A stretch of 64,000 nucleotides of DNA, taken from Loxodes magnus. Taxonomy: Eukaryota > Ciliophora > Karyorelictea > Loxodida > Loxodidae. Position 1 is the first letter of the stretch. Each line of letters starts with the position of its first letter. Positions 1 to 12,600 of the stretch are shown here, in pieces. The stretch spans positions 1-64,000 of the forward strand of contig CAMPDV010001090.1 in NCBI GenBank assembly GCA_946699065.1, written 5' to 3'. The notes below the pieces were generated by a model that saw only the letters and a program-made list of their open reading frames with translations, was not told where the DNA came from and did no database searches. The position numbers and the translations under genes are program-made.

Positions 1-429
1 GGAGACCTTTTATTCAAGCATCTAAGTTTTGATGTTTCCATCAGTACCATTCCCACAATTAATAAGCTAATTTAAACAGGTACAGAGATACCTTCATTTC
101 CTAAGAATATTAAAATTGCGCTACTTGAACAAAATATAATTTCGCTTATGAATCCGATTAAACTAAAAGTTTTCTATTCCTAGTAACTATAATAGATGAA
201 TACGTGAGATACTTAAACTAGTTTTGTTTGGATAACAGTAAAATGGATATTTTTTAATTAATATGAAGTAGACGCTCAGAAGAGGATTAAGTATCCGAGC
301 AATCATAACCTATCTTAATTGTATACAAAGATTATTTATACAATATCCAAAGGATCCTATTGAAATTTATATGATAGCTATAAAGGATTTTCTTGATTAG
401 TTGGCAGAAATTTCCCGGGAAATACACTA
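1..429 (+). other. coding-like remnant upstream of the recombinase
   Basis: Less AT-rich than most of the window and readable as protein-like sequence in frame 1 with reassigned stops (for example SFDVSISTIPTINKL and SFPKNIKIALLEQN). It may be the N-terminal part of the recombinase or a separate gene of the same element. No motif is recognisable and the left end is cut by the window. Confidence 0.25.
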
Positions 430-1010
430 AATGTGCATATGAGCAGCCTTAAACTTTCAATATCAAGAAATTGCATAAAAGTCTCTTGCTCAGGATATGT
501 TATTAGAAATACCAAAAATGCTACCTAATTTTTTAATAAAGGCCTTGCTTAATACTATTGATAATCCAAAGCACAAACTTATTGTGAAACTTATCTATTC
601 AGCAGGATTTAAAGTAAATAAGATTATCTAGTTAAAAATGGTTAATCTTGACCTCAAGAAAGGATTTAGATGAGAATGTAAAGGCAATATAGCAAGAATA
701 TTGTTTGCCATTGCAGACAGCCTTAAGGATAAAATAAAAGGAGTATAAGAGGAATAGTAATAGCTCATTGCTTTTTCTCGAGAAGAAATGGGCATCTTAT
801 GTTTGGAATGTGCAGAAAATTTATCGAGCGGCTGTCTTAAGTGCTGTTATTGAAAAGTATGTACATCATCATACCTTAAAGCATACCTTCGCAGCTTATC
901 TTACTAAGAATGGCTATGATGCTAGTTCAACTCAATTCTTACTAGGATATTCTAGCATCCAGGCAACCTCGATGTACTAAGGCTTCGCCCAAAATGATCT
1001 GTTCATTGTC
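430..1010 (+). pseudogene. decayed tyrosine recombinase (XerC/D-like integrase)
   Basis: Read with TAA/TAG as Gln, this stretch follows the core of XerC/D-type site-specific recombinases. At about 515-650 it gives NTIDNPKHKLIVKLIYSAGF and then KVNKIIQLKMVNLDL, the box containing the first catalytic Arg (usually GLRVSEI). At 768-980 a different frame gives HTLKHTFAAYLTKNGYD, LLGYSSIQATSMY, the second catalytic box and the Tyr nucleophile. The two parts lie in different frames, so at least one frameshift separates them. Both catalytic Arg are Lys (GFKV, HTLKH) and the usual LLGHSS His is Tyr; only the Tyr nucleophile survives. The enzyme is almost certainly dead. It is probably a relic of a mobile element or virus that carried its own integrase; family assignment is firm, host element is not. 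Confidence 0.72.
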
Positions 1011-1039
1011 ACTTAGACAGTTTACCATAATAATAGACA

Positions 1040-2640
1040 GTTATTTTTTCTAGAAATGGATAAATACTGTGTCCGCATATCAAACTGAGATGATTTTATT
1101 GCAAGAGATAAGGTAAAGGGATTGTCAAATACCGTAAAAGTTAATATGACAGAAAGTTTTTGGAAGCAAAAAAATCTCAATATTCTAAACTCAGACTAAC
1201 TTGCTGACAAGCTTCATATGGATTAAAACATGGAGATTGAATGAATTCTATAGGAATAGGGTTGATTTCCTTGGCACAGAAGCAACAGACGTTCTTAAGT
1301 ATGATGAGCTTACTGACATTGGTTTGCTTGATGGGATTGATACAAAAACAATGTTAAATGCATTAATCTCAATCTTTTTGCATTAAATCAGGATTGAGCA
1401 AATATAGCCTTATTATTACCTTTAATGGAGAATCTATTGGAATACCTTTCCTAAAAAAGAAAGATCCTGATATACTGCCCTAAATCCCACTCTTTGTTGT
1501 AAAGGCAACAAGTAGGAGAGTAGGGTAATTAAGCGGCCTTAAAGTGATTGAAAGTAACTAGGAATGCAATGAAAAAAGATAATAAAATTTTTATGGCGGT
1601 GATCATGTGGGCTTATAGATCAACAGGAAGATGAGTATTATGTAAAGCTTCTCTTTAAATACAATGAAGAAGATGTTGTTAATCTCAAGATAATTGCTGA
1701 CTTACAATAGATAGGCTACAAGAAACAGTGAATCATCCCTAAAAATTAGTTTATAATATCCAATATATCTTTCTGCTTATGAAGCATGAGTAGATTAAGA
1801 AAATGATTCCAAAAAAACTTAATGAAGTACATGAAAAAGAAAAAATTCAGAAGCTAAGGCAAACACAAATGGAGGCAATAAAAGCAGAATTATCGAAAAA
1901 AAAGCATCTCCTTGTGTAAACACCAACTGCATCCAAAAAAAATTGGCCACAGAAATTAAATCACTTACATCTCTGATTTAAGGAAAAGGAAAGAAGCTTT
2001 GTATTGTCCCATTAGAGGCATTTGCATCTAATTACAAGGAATTTAAGATAAAATTTGAATATTTTGCCAAAATTTGCTCTTTTTATTGGTTGTATTGAGA
2101 TAACTGAACCCTATCTTGCAAAATATAACTTAATCATAACCACAAGAGAAAAGCTAGACTCATTGCTTAAGCATCATGCGCCCTGGATCTAAGCATTTAA
2201 GTAATTATCATTGAAAAATCATCTTCTCAAAAATCCGGGAATTGAGCTGATGAATAGGTTTTTAATACTAAGATACTCTATTTTTAGAAAAGTTATAATT
2301 TGCGGATGTCAAAAACGTTTTATATCAATTTTTGACAAGAACTTAAGAGGAATATTATCTTACAAGCTCGTCTCAGGCTGCTTACACTCATAAGATTCTA
2401 TTAATTCCTGGCATGCGTAATCTTTTCATTGCCTTTCTTTAAATGAGGGGAAATATTAGTGGAATACTTGCAGCACAGTTTAGCTGAGGCTTTTATTTTG
2501 GAAATATTAGCCTAACCAAATGCAACAAATGAAATAAGAGAGAATTTATCAACTTTCTTTGCATTAGCTGTATATATCTCATTTGTACGAGGCATAATTA
2601 AAATCCTGTTTAATTTTGGTTTTACACGAATTTTTCCCAA
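1040..2640 (+). pseudogene. degraded coding block of unknown function
   Basis: Protein-like stretches appear in shifting frames: RVDFLGTEATDVLKYDELTD at about 1260-1320, DEYYVKLLFKYNEEDVVNLK at about 1630-1690, a Lys/Glu-rich helix EKEKIQKLRQTQMEAIKAEL at about 1830-1890, and EITEPYLAKYNLIITTREKL at about 2096-2155. The frame changes every few hundred bases, so this is a broken gene or several. Base composition matches the flanking recombinase and the 3.5-4.9 kb block, suggesting one insertion. I do not recognise the product. Confidence 0.35.
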
Positions 2641-2659
2641 AATTATATAATGCCTTTTA

Positions 2660-3400
2660 ATACAGGGATAATTAAAAGAAATTGAGAATCATCCAACGAC
2701 TTTTGTAACATTCTATCTTTTCCGGAAAAACACGACCCGAATAACATCATAAGACCGTTTGAAAGCTTAGAATGCTATTTAACAGGCTTTACTGCATTGT
2801 TTGCAAACCTTATAATGCCATGAAAATCTAATTAAATCTTGTTAGAGCAAATGTATAATTCCTAATTACATAAATCAATTTCTGAGTAAGGCTCATTACA
2901 AATTTATAGATTTAGTAGAATTTGATGAAGAAGATAAAAAAAAGTTTAATATTAAGCTGATTGTTAAAAAAGAGCCTGTTGTTACCCCTCTTGATATTTT
3001 ATCCGAGAAAGAATTCCAAAAAAACAAGAAAGTTAGATTACTTTAAAAAGATGTGAAACTAAGCAGAATTGAAGAAGATGAGAAAGAGAGAAGGTTCGAA
3101 GAAGAGTGTAAAGCAAAAGAAAGATGAGGATTCAGACTATATATGTCAGAGCAGCTGACCGTATATAGAGAACTTGATGTAATTCCATCTTTGGAAGAGT
3201 GATTCGAAAATACCTCAAGTGACAAAGTCAAAGGCACATGATCTCCTAAATCTGTGTGAAGGTAAATGGTGTTAAGAGATGTTTCTGGGAACCAAAGATT
3301 TTGAAACAAGCAAAAAGTTGATGGCAGAAGAAGAACTTATTGGTAGCATAAAAGTAAAAAATAATTTTGAAATTCAACATAATAACTAAATAAAATTAAC
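2660..3400 (+). pseudogene. unknown protein, charged, largely one frame
   Basis: From about 2875 a single frame runs for roughly 120 codons with in-frame TAA (Gln) and TGA (Trp): HYKFIDLVEFDEEDKKKF, KKEPVVTPLDILSEKEF, DVKLSRIEEDEKERRFEEE, ERWGFRLYMSEQLTVY, IPSLEEWFENTSSDKVKG. At about 3255 the frame shifts and continues as EMFLGTKDFETSKKLMAEEE followed by LIGSIKV. Upstream, PTTFVTFYLFRKNTTR at about 2697 may belong to the same gene. The three TGA codons sit where Trp is plausible. I do not recognise the family. A host gene fragment or part of the 1-4.9 kb element are both possible. Confidence 0.4.
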
Positions 3401-3475
3401 TATTACCATAAATATAACCAATCTAATCAATCTTGATCATAATATAAAATAATTTATTATAAATAACATTAAAAT

Positions 3476-4860
3476 ATGCAAATAAATATGGAACCTGAAC
3501 TGAGAAGAGAAACAGAAATTAACACAAATGGGAGAACTTACCATTATCATTGTATTTTAAAGGGTGAAGAATTTACGGTTCGTCTGGTCAAACTTTTTAC
3601 AATTACATTCGAAAAGAAGTTTGACAAAACTTTTTTTGTTGGATAAAGATCCAAGTTGGATGGCCATAAAAGAACTGAGCACAGTGTATGACTTTCTTAG
3701 TCTAAATATTAATCAAACAAGCTTTAACCTTGTCGAAAACGAAGAAAGCATTACATTGGCAATAAGCTGGACACTGAATGAATATATTACATTGCATTTC
3801 AATGCAACTCTATCAAAAGAAACAGTAAAGCCTAATATTGTCATTGAAGAATTAGGCATGAAATTTTTAAATTTATAACGCAAAGTTCAGAAAATTGAGA
3901 AATATTTTACATTTTATAGTCAGAATATGTTTTGCAGGAAAAATTGTAAATTTACCAGGACGTTTTTACAGCAGGGGATGAGTCTGTATTGAGAAGAATT
4001 GGAGGAGGGGCATATGACGCAACTTCTTATGGGACCAAAAATAATGGAACTATACTACTATAATTAATTTTGGGGGAAATGAGAGTGATGGTAATGGAGC
4101 TGAGGTGAGTATACCTGAGGGATTTGACTTGCTTTGGATCAGAGTGTTGAATGACAGATTTACTGATGTCTCAATTTACTTTTTAGATGGAGTTAAAGAA
4201 AAATCGGTAGGTTTTACGCTGGGAATAGGAACATTTAAATGGAATATCCCCAAAAGGAACATCAGCAGATGGAGGATATGCCACTCATTTATGGATGCAA
4301 ATCCCAGTCAAAAGAAATGGAAAAGTTGCGATGGTCTCAAAAGCAAATACTACCTCAGGATTTTGGATATCAGGGGATTGCCTTTGGATTGAACATTTGG
4401 AAGATTGCCTACAATCCTGCAGGTGCATACTCATTGAACTTAAATGGTGGAAGTGGAGTGATAGCACATAATCTTTGGAACTAAGATCAATTAGCATATG
4501 TTGCTGTAAACACAGTTGGGGTGTTGTATGTTCCGGTAATCCCTTCTAAAAATAATAAGATGCTTTATTGGGTGAGCCATAATAACAGTTGGAATGATAA
4601 TTGTTGTGCCCAGGTGAGGGTAAACGACGTTGAAGTGGATGGTTTTTACGATGGATATGATAATCCAATTGCGAGACATCATAATGGAAAAATATATTCA
4701 AGGTATTTTGCAACAATTATACCAAAAGAAATAATTCAAATGATGCAACTTTCATCAAAGTTGAATAGATATGTCTAAGCAGGTAACTAATGGATTTCAT
4801 TTCAGAGAGTTTGGAACACATGATGAGTTAACTTTTGATTGTATCGAAATTTAAAAACTA
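3476..4860 (+). pseudogene. frameshifted unknown protein, probably beta-rich and surface or structural
   Basis: Reading frames must be switched at least four times. N-terminal part: PSWMAIKELSTVYDFLSLNI and ITLAISWTLNEYITLHFNAT (3640-3810). Central part in other frames: VSIPEGFDLLWIRVLNDRF, DVSIYFLDGVKEKSVGFTLG, GGYATHLWMQIPVKRNGKVA, then AYSLNLNGGSGVIAHNLWNQ, LYVPVIPSKNNKMLYWVSHN, VRVNDVEVDGFYDGYDNPIA. The C-terminus returns in a third frame as GFHFREFGTHDELTFDCIEI. The pieces are collinear and read as one protein broken by small indels. Alternating hydrophobic and Gly/Asn turns suggest beta structure. I cannot name the family; a viral or phage-like structural or adhesion protein is a guess from context beside a recombinase. 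Confidence 0.45.
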
Positions 4861-6600
4861 TCAACTTAAATAATTGTATCTAAACTATTTTAGTAATGGG
4901 GCCCATAAAATAATGACATATAATTTAGCATTTATATTTTATATTACGTAATTCTTTGTTTTATGTAGTTGATGATAATTAAAATGATATGTAAAAAAAT
5001 AAAGTTGAACTCTGAAAATATCTTTCCGTTCAAATTTTTAATTAAAACATATTTATGACCTAAATGCCGAAATTTATAGCGGCTTGCTTTAAAATGATCA
5101 GAATATAAATTTTTTAAAGATGATAGAGTCTTATCAATTATTTATTTAATGGGATATGAAATTCACTTAAATAATTAAAGCTTATCCAAGTATATTATAC
5201 AGAATTTATTATATTATTAGTGCATTATATATAAATATTCTCGAAATTAATCTAACTTATTTGAATATCAAAATGATTATATTATAAAAAATATCAACTT
5301 TATATATTCATCTCTTAAAAGTAGCATCAATATACTTTATATCTCATTTTGTTGAAATAAAAGATAGCAGTTGATATTTATATTTTGACTAGAAGTGTTA
5401 GTTTTCCTTTTAGATATGTTCAGCTTTATTAATTTTATAATTTATAGAAATATAATATCTATATACTGATATCCAAGCTTTTAAATATATGTTTATTAGA
5501 AATGCTTCATTAGTTCATTAATAAATGAGATAGAACATTTATTTATTTTAAGGTAAGAGTATATTATAAAATGTTATTAAAATTATTCTATAGCATAAAG
5601 CTAGCAATTTATTAAATACAATCTTAATAAATCATTACACTAATAAAATAGTAAACTTTAGAGGTTAAAATACCTTATATTTTATCCCTATAAAAGATAG
5701 ATCAATAACCCTAATATTTAAATACTTCCACTTACATTACTATTTTCTTTTTTGTCAAATTTTAATAAATCATCATCTTTATCAACTTAAGCATTTTATT
5801 CATGTCAGCTCTTATAGTAATATTTTCTTTCTATTTAATATTTACATCTATAAAATCCTAAATTTGCTATTTTTCCTGCCTCTTCTTAACAAGTTCAGAT
5901 AAGTCAATTTACGCATGATCTAGAAATAGAAGGAAATTCATTTTTTTATTTTTAGGGAAATAAATAGTCAATATACCATCTATACGAATTTGAGAACTGA
6001 TGCCTATAAATAAATTTGCTCTAGCTACTATTTAATTTAAAATAATTTAAAGTTACATTTAAAATAAAGCTAAGCATTTATTTTCTAGCTTATTAAACTT
6101 AATTTTTAAATAGCAGATTAGATTTAATATAAATCTTTAGTTTAAAGTTATGAATATTAATGCTATTTTATCTTTAAAACTCTATTATTATATTTCTTAA
6201 TTTATGTCTTTTTAAGTTCGTCAATAAGTCATTTTATATATTCTCTTATATATTTTACCTGACTAATTATGATAAAAATTTAATTCATTATACTTTTTTA
6301 ACTAGCATATTTTACTAGAACAACTATATCTAAGTAATTCTAAAGTTTACTAATAATAAAGTGACAGATATACTTATAAGATAAATGAGTAGCATACTTA
6401 ATAAATGCTTAATAGCTTTAAATTAATTTCTAGATGGTAAAATGTTAATTAAATAAGGGTTAAGTAGGCTCAAATTATTTTTACTTGAGCTTGTATATAA
6501 AAATCTTTTGGTGGCTTTATTTTATAAATTTAGGTCTTGCATAGCTTTATTTTTCTATTTAAGTTTTCTTAGAAAATATTTAAGTTTTAAAATAGAAGGG
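4861..6600. other. AT-rich spacer, no gene seen
   Basis: Extremely AT-rich with short homopolymers. No motif, RNA gene or coherent reading frame was found on either strand. The composition change at about 4860 is abrupt and marks the right edge of the less AT-rich block. Confidence 0.5.
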
Positions 6601-6629
6601 GAATTAAAATTGCTTGGTGTATTAGAAAA

Positions 6630-7080
6630 ACTGAATTAATAACAGGCCTAATGGAGATTAGAGGCCAAGGAAGTTTCAATTGAGTTTATTTTCAAAGGTA
6701 TGAATGAACTTGATTGCATTATCTTGCTTTATACTCAGCCTTTTTTCAGTCTTATCTTGATGGATTAGGTGCCAGCTGCAATGTAGGATTTTTACAAAAT
6801 TTATGAATTGATAAAATATCTTGATTGCTATCATTTAACTCTTAACTGTATTCTTTTAAAATACAAGCAAAACTTTCCTAATTCCAAAAAGAAGTGCTTT
6901 AAGGAATTTCAAGCAATTATTTCAACTAGCAAGATAAAAATTATTTAAAATGACTATGAGAGTCTAATTAAAAAGCTAAATTTTGTCTTTTGCATAAATT
7001 AAATTATCTGAATCTTAAGTTATATTAATTGCATCTATAACCTATTTAATATATTTATTCCTTTAATTGTACTAGAATAT
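6630..7080 (+). pseudogene. unknown coding fragment
   Basis: With TAA/TAG as Gln one frame gives WRLEAKEVSIEFIFKGMNEL, LLYTQPFFSLILMDQVPAAM, DFYKIYELIKYLDCYHLTLN and KKCFKEFQAIISTSKIKI. Base use is coding-like and clearly different from the AT-rich DNA on both sides. Length (about 130 codons) and lack of a clear start or end suggest a fragment. The pattern recalls central segments of eukaryotic DNA transposases, but no catalytic residues can be placed and I do not assign a family. Confidence 0.3.
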
Positions 7081-8430
7081 TTTTTATAATCTTAATTATC
7101 TTTAGCTATTTCATATTGATCATTAAGATCACGATAACGTTTTCTTACTTCTAATTTTCCAACTTAAATCAGAATCTCTAACAACACTATCTTTAAGCGC
7201 TATAAATATTAAATAGCTGATTACAGATATATACCTGTTTGAGTAAATAGATTACGAACAATAATTTTACACTTTAAGATAAATAAATTTATAAGATTCA
7301 TGCTTCTTTTAGAATCAATCAGATTCTCACTGATCATTATAAAACTCTATAAGGTATATAAATTTGGGATTTTTCTTACTTGATTATTTACTCAAATTGC
7401 GCTAATTATAGAAGAATCTTAAGCCTTTTATAGTTTTCTTCTCTGTCTTAACTAAAAGATATTCCCTTAGTAGATCTTACAAACTAATAACTTAACTAAA
7501 CTACTTATTCTAAAAGTTAATAACTAAAGCTCTATTTCATTATTATTATTATATATCTATTAGACTAAAAGCAAACACATCTTCTCTATATTTTAAATAT
7601 GATTTTTATAATTTAAATACTGCAACTTGATGTTCTTATAAACTTAGCCTTTTTATATAAAGCAAAGCTTAATAGCTAATATTTATTACCCTTTTTATAA
7701 TAAAATAAGCAAATGGTAACTTAACCTTTTTATATACTTTATAGTAAGTTATTCTTAACCAAAATATGCAAATTAGATTGTAGATATTTTACAAGGACTA
7801 ATAGCTTAGATTCCTGCTGATTATTTTATATTAGTTTAGTTTACAAGAATCTAGATAAATACACATATAGACCCTTTATTATATTTAAACTAGATTTATC
7901 CTGCACTTTGTAAATTTAACTCTAGAACCTCAATTAATATAGTTTTAAATATCAATTTAAAAAGAAATATCAAGGAATATTTTATAATACATTTATTCCT
8001 TTTGTCAGATTAACTAGAAGTATTTATTATAAAATATAGTTATACATATCAAGCTTATATTTCTCATTTTAAATATTTTAGTTTTTTATTGTACTCTAAT
8101 TCCCTTATTATAGCTACACTTTATGATTGCTTAAGATAAGGATTAAATTATTTATTTAATACCTATTTGAAGTAAAATTTGTATCTACTGTTGATAGAAG
8201 CTATTTTTAAAGTTAATTTTAGACTTGATATAACTTAAATTTGCTTCCTTTTAGATTCTTAATTTTAAGCTTCTAATTCTATATAAATGAATCTAATAAA
8301 CCTTTTCCCTAGTTCTTATATATTACCATTTAATGCTTTTATTACTTATGACTTGCTAGTATAAGAGATCCTGATCTTAATAATTTTGATTCTATTCCTT
8401 TATCTTATTTTTCAGTTATAAACTATGATC
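7081..8430. other. AT-rich spacer, no gene seen
   Basis: No tRNA, satellite or convincing coding frame was seen. Short protein-like runs occur but none is longer than chance would allow when almost all codons are sense. Confidence 0.4.
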
Positions 8431-8439
8431 TACACTTCT

Positions 8440-9480
8440 AATCAAAAAAATTTAACTTCTTAGCAATATTTTTCATATTTCTAGGAATCTTAAATTTAGT
8501 TTCAGAGTCTGAGATTTTAAACTAAGTTTCTTGAATTTCTAGACTCTAGAGCCACTAAAAAGTTTAACCTTTAAGGTAAGAAAATTAATATTTAGCATAT
8601 CTATGATTTTACTCTAATTAGCTTGAGTCTTTAAGACCAACATCATTATTTTAACATTTATCAGGAATAGACTAAAGGACTGACTCTGATTTACTACTAA
8701 AAGCAATTAAAATAAACCCTGATAATAGCAGAGTATTAGGTCTAGTAATTCCTATATTGAAGTATCGAAAAAGCAGATAAATTATCTGACTGACATAGGA
8801 AAATAAAATAATGATATATAGCTAATAATTAAAAAAGATTCTTTAAACAATGATATTTATATAAGTATCTAGTAGTATAAGCTACTATTATTAGATATCA
8901 TTAAATTACTATTTTAGTTAGAAATATATACACAAATATCTAAGTTCTACTATCATCATTTACCTATTTCAAAAAACAACTAATATAAGAAGCAAGATTA
9001 ACAGCAAATAGTAAGAAGTACCCAAGTAAAAATTCAAGTTGATATGACGGTTCTGGAAGTATAGCTATTGACAAGAGTAAAATAATAGAAACTGGCATGG
9101 CAATAATTAATCTTTTAATAAATAGCATAAACTTAAGGATAAGTTATACTTATCATTTTAATATAGCTTGATAATATCTTATCTTATGAAGACTAAATTA
9201 TTAATTAAATGGATAAATAGTTTATCTTGTTAGACTTATCACAAACAAAGAAATTTAAAATCTTTTTTAAGTTTCTGGAAAAAATAAGTTAAGAACTTAT
9301 TTTAGTCTCAGCTTGTCAGTGGTATTTTTTATATTTCACCAAGTCATCTCACATTTCATATGAGATCTTGATATCTTAATGCTAAAAGAATTGCTATGTG
9401 AAGTATTATATTTGAAGTATCTTCTAAGTAAACTTACAATAGAAATTAACCTTCACATATAATTAGTGAGATCTTCTTTA
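8440..9480 (+). pseudogene. possible coding remnant, unknown
   Basis: One frame from about 8450 reads FLAIFFIFLGILNLVSESEI (one hydrophobic segment) and later RTDSDLLLKAIKINPDNSR and VLGLVIPILKYRKSRQII; another frame from about 9035 reads YDGSGSIAIDKSKIIETGMA. Composition is slightly richer in G and C than the neighbours. No family recognised; could be relics of one or two genes. Confidence 0.22.
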
Positions 9481-10850
9481 GATCCTGCTAGCTAGTAAGT
9501 TAATCATAGTTATATTAATATCAATAAATTTAAATAAAATACCATAATATACTAACCTAAGCTAACCATACATGTCTCTATCATAATCTAAACCTGAATA
9601 TAAAGAAAATGATAGTAACTAGAACTAATATTTAATCTAAAGATTTAAGAACAAAGATACTCTATTTTTTATATTAAGCTTATAAAATATTCTCTTGTAA
9701 TAAATAGATATCTACTTAGTATATTATCTAGCTAATATTCATACTATTAAGAATAATTATAACCAATCTTGCTAGAAAAATAGCTTTAAAGTATAAAAAT
9801 CAGGTGAAATACATTTGATGCTTATAAGATATGTAAAAGGGCTTAATTATCATTTATTGAAATTAATTAAAGTTTGCATTTCTACTTAGGAAATTAGCAA
9901 AAGAAATATAAGAATAACTTTAGACAACAAATTTGTATTTAGTAGAATATGATTCTATATTAAGATTTTGCTTATTTTTATATATTTGATAAGATAATTT
10001 GGCGATAAGTTATTTACAATAATAGCAAGATAAAAGTTTCTTGCTAATAGAGAGTATTCAAATCATCATGCTTTTCATAAACAATACGAGTTATCTTTAC
10101 CAATATTTTTATGGGTTCACAATGAAGATTTTGATATAATTTACTAAAATTACTCTGTTTCAATACTTTTTTTAATTAATTTCTAAAATGTTTGTGTCAC
10201 TTAAGCATATAACTAGCTTGAAATTAATACTTAAAAATAAAAAATTAATTAAAATCTCTTAATAAGCATTTCAAACACTAAGCATTATCAATATCTCTTA
10301 TTTGGTAATATGCCTCACTTATACTCTATTCATATAATGCTCAGCTTATTTATCTAAATTTTCTTTCCCTTACTCGAAATTTAACTAATATATTTTTTAT
10401 CCTTACTAGTGTATCAACTTTTCTATTTCTTAGAGCTGCTGGTCGTTAAAATTTGACTAATTATGATATTTCTTTATCTCTCTCTTAATCATTCTTTTAA
10501 TACTCATTGAAAGTAAAATATCATTTTTTATATCTGTTGTTTATTATTCAGGCTAATGAATTAACTCAAAATACTATTTTACCTTCTATATCCTCTTTAC
10601 AGTAATGCTTAGATACTAGTAATATTCACTTAGCTATTTATAAGCTAAATGGCATCACTCTCTATCATGAAAGTTACCAGCATACTTTCATATAATGTAA
10701 ACGTTTAATAATTAAATTACCTTTAATTTATAGTTCATATTTAGCATATAGCTAGCAAGGAATTTTTAATAAGTTATTAATTTAATTAAACCTTCACTGA
10801 AATTTAAATTGTAGGTATTTTATAATTAAAATGAGGAAGAAAGATACAGA
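9481..10850. other. AT-rich spacer, no gene seen
   Basis: No coherent frame, RNA gene or tandem array found. Confidence 0.4.
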
Positions 10851-10852
10851 TT

Positions 10853-12600
10853 ATGTCAACAACGCATATCTATAAGATGAAATTAGGAGAATTTGGAGTT
10901 AGAGGGTAAGAAAAAGAAGCTTTTCTTGGGTAAATAAGGGTAAACGTGTTCGTTATGGATGAGTTACTAGGAGAAAGACTCCTAGAAAAAGCTTAAAAGC
11001 AAAGAGGAATAGAAAAGCTTTGAGGGTACTGATATTTAAAACTTCTAGCATTTAAAGATGCTATAAATTTGCGATTATTAAAATACTGCTGACGGAACAG
11101 TCTTTACTGAAAGATTTAAAGATTCAGATCAGTCTTTATAGGAAATTTGGAGATCTAAGTCAAAATATGAATAAGCAAAGTTAAATTTAGAGATCCATCA
11201 AAAAGGATTCATATTCCACTCTTAACGAAAGAAACAATCAAAGCTAGTCTAGTTTGAGTAGCCTCAAGAATTTAATTTAAAAAAGCAAGCCAATAAAGTT
11301 TAAGCACTATAATAATAAAAATAAAGAAAATTAGAAGCAAAAGTTGGTAATATAAGCTAGATAGAAATGGAATAATAAGAAGCATAAGATTGAAAAAAGT
11401 TTATGACTTCATAATGGACTTTCCTTACACAAAAAAGGCAAAGAAAAAGAAAAATTTAACAGATTTGAGAAACATACCTAAGAAATAAGTTTTGGCAAAA
11501 GATAGTTTTGTCCCCCTAGAATAAAAGAATGAAAGAATTAGGCAAGCAAATAGCACTACATCTTTTAAAATTAAAGCTCGTTTTCCTGTCTAAGAGATAT
11601 AGTTAAGAAGCAACGCTTTTAAGATGCTGAAAGTGAGTTCAAATGAGAAAGCGAAGTTGGTATGAAAGTATAATTGGAGAGATAAAGGAAAAAATATAAT
11701 AATAGAGGAGATGAATGGAAAATCAGGGACAAAAAGAAATATGGAACAGTTTCATATTTTATTAACGAAAGACAGCAACGAATTTACTACTTCCAATATA
11801 AAAATATCTATTCAAAATAGTGAAATTAAAAAGAGAGGCAAGCTTCCTAAAAGTACAGTTTAAAGAAAATGCTGTAATTGCTAAAGATAGAGTGCAAGTA
11901 ATTTAGTTAAATAGCTCAAGAAACGAAGAAATCATTAAGAGCTTTAATACTGAAGTAAAAGTTAGATATGGAGATTATTACTCTAACAAAGAAGCTATTC
12001 TAGTTGCTTTCGTAATATCCTTAGAACTCTTAAGAGCTTCAATCAAGAAAATGAATCTATTAAGAGATTTTTAACAGTTTTTCCATTATTAAGTGCTAAC
12101 ATTGAATGAATAACTTTAAAGCATACTTATCAAAGAACTTAAGTGGAACATTTCCTTGATTTTTTTGTTTAACCAAAAATAGAAATAACTCCAAGTAATG
12201 ATGTTAAAGTGAGACTCTGAAAATTGTTAGTTACGGAAAAGTCTTTATACTAAGAAAAAGTAGTTTAAAGTAATCTGAGTAATCTATCCTGCTTAAGCAC
12301 CTAAAAAATAAAAAAAAACTTAGATTTGGAATCAAGAAGACAAACTGTCTCTTCCAAGAAAATTAAGCAGCATAATCTCTTTAGTAGAGAATACTTTTAC
12401 CCTTAGAGAAAATCTTTCTGATGAAGTAGCAGGTTTAAATAGCCAATTTTATTTACTATATTATTTTATTGCTAGAGACTGGCTAAAAAGCTTAGAAGAA
12501 AAAGAACAATATTAATATAAGATTTTAGCAAAATCAAGTTTTTGAGAATAATTATAATTCTGCAGAGAGTTAGTAAACTCACAGATTTTGAATAAGATAT
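10853..12600 (+). pseudogene. unknown, Gln/Lys-rich coiled-coil protein, frameshifted
   Basis: The ATG at 10,853 opens a coherent frame: MSTTHIYKMKLGEFGVRGQE, VNVFVMDELLGERLLEKAQK, YLKLLAFKDAINLRLLKY. At about 11,090 the frame moves by one and reads DGTVFTERFKDSDQSLQEIW, EIHQKGFIFHSQRKKQSKLV, a helical Gln/Lys stretch QQKQRKLEAKVGNISQIEME. At about 11,430 it returns to the first frame (NLTDLRNIPKKQVLAKDSFV, IIIEEMNGKSGTKRNMEQFH), and at about 11,840 changes again (VQFKENAVIAKDRVQVIQLN, NTEVKVRYGDYYSNKEAILV). Most Gln are TAA or TAG. Either a pseudogene with three or more indels, or unrecognised tiny introns. Family unknown. Confidence 0.45.

Noticed and set aside
3043..3309. Minus-strand open stretch of 88 codons
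   Set aside because: Antisense of the plus-strand unknown protein with coherent Trp/Gln use; the minus frame is a Ser/Leu-rich shadow.
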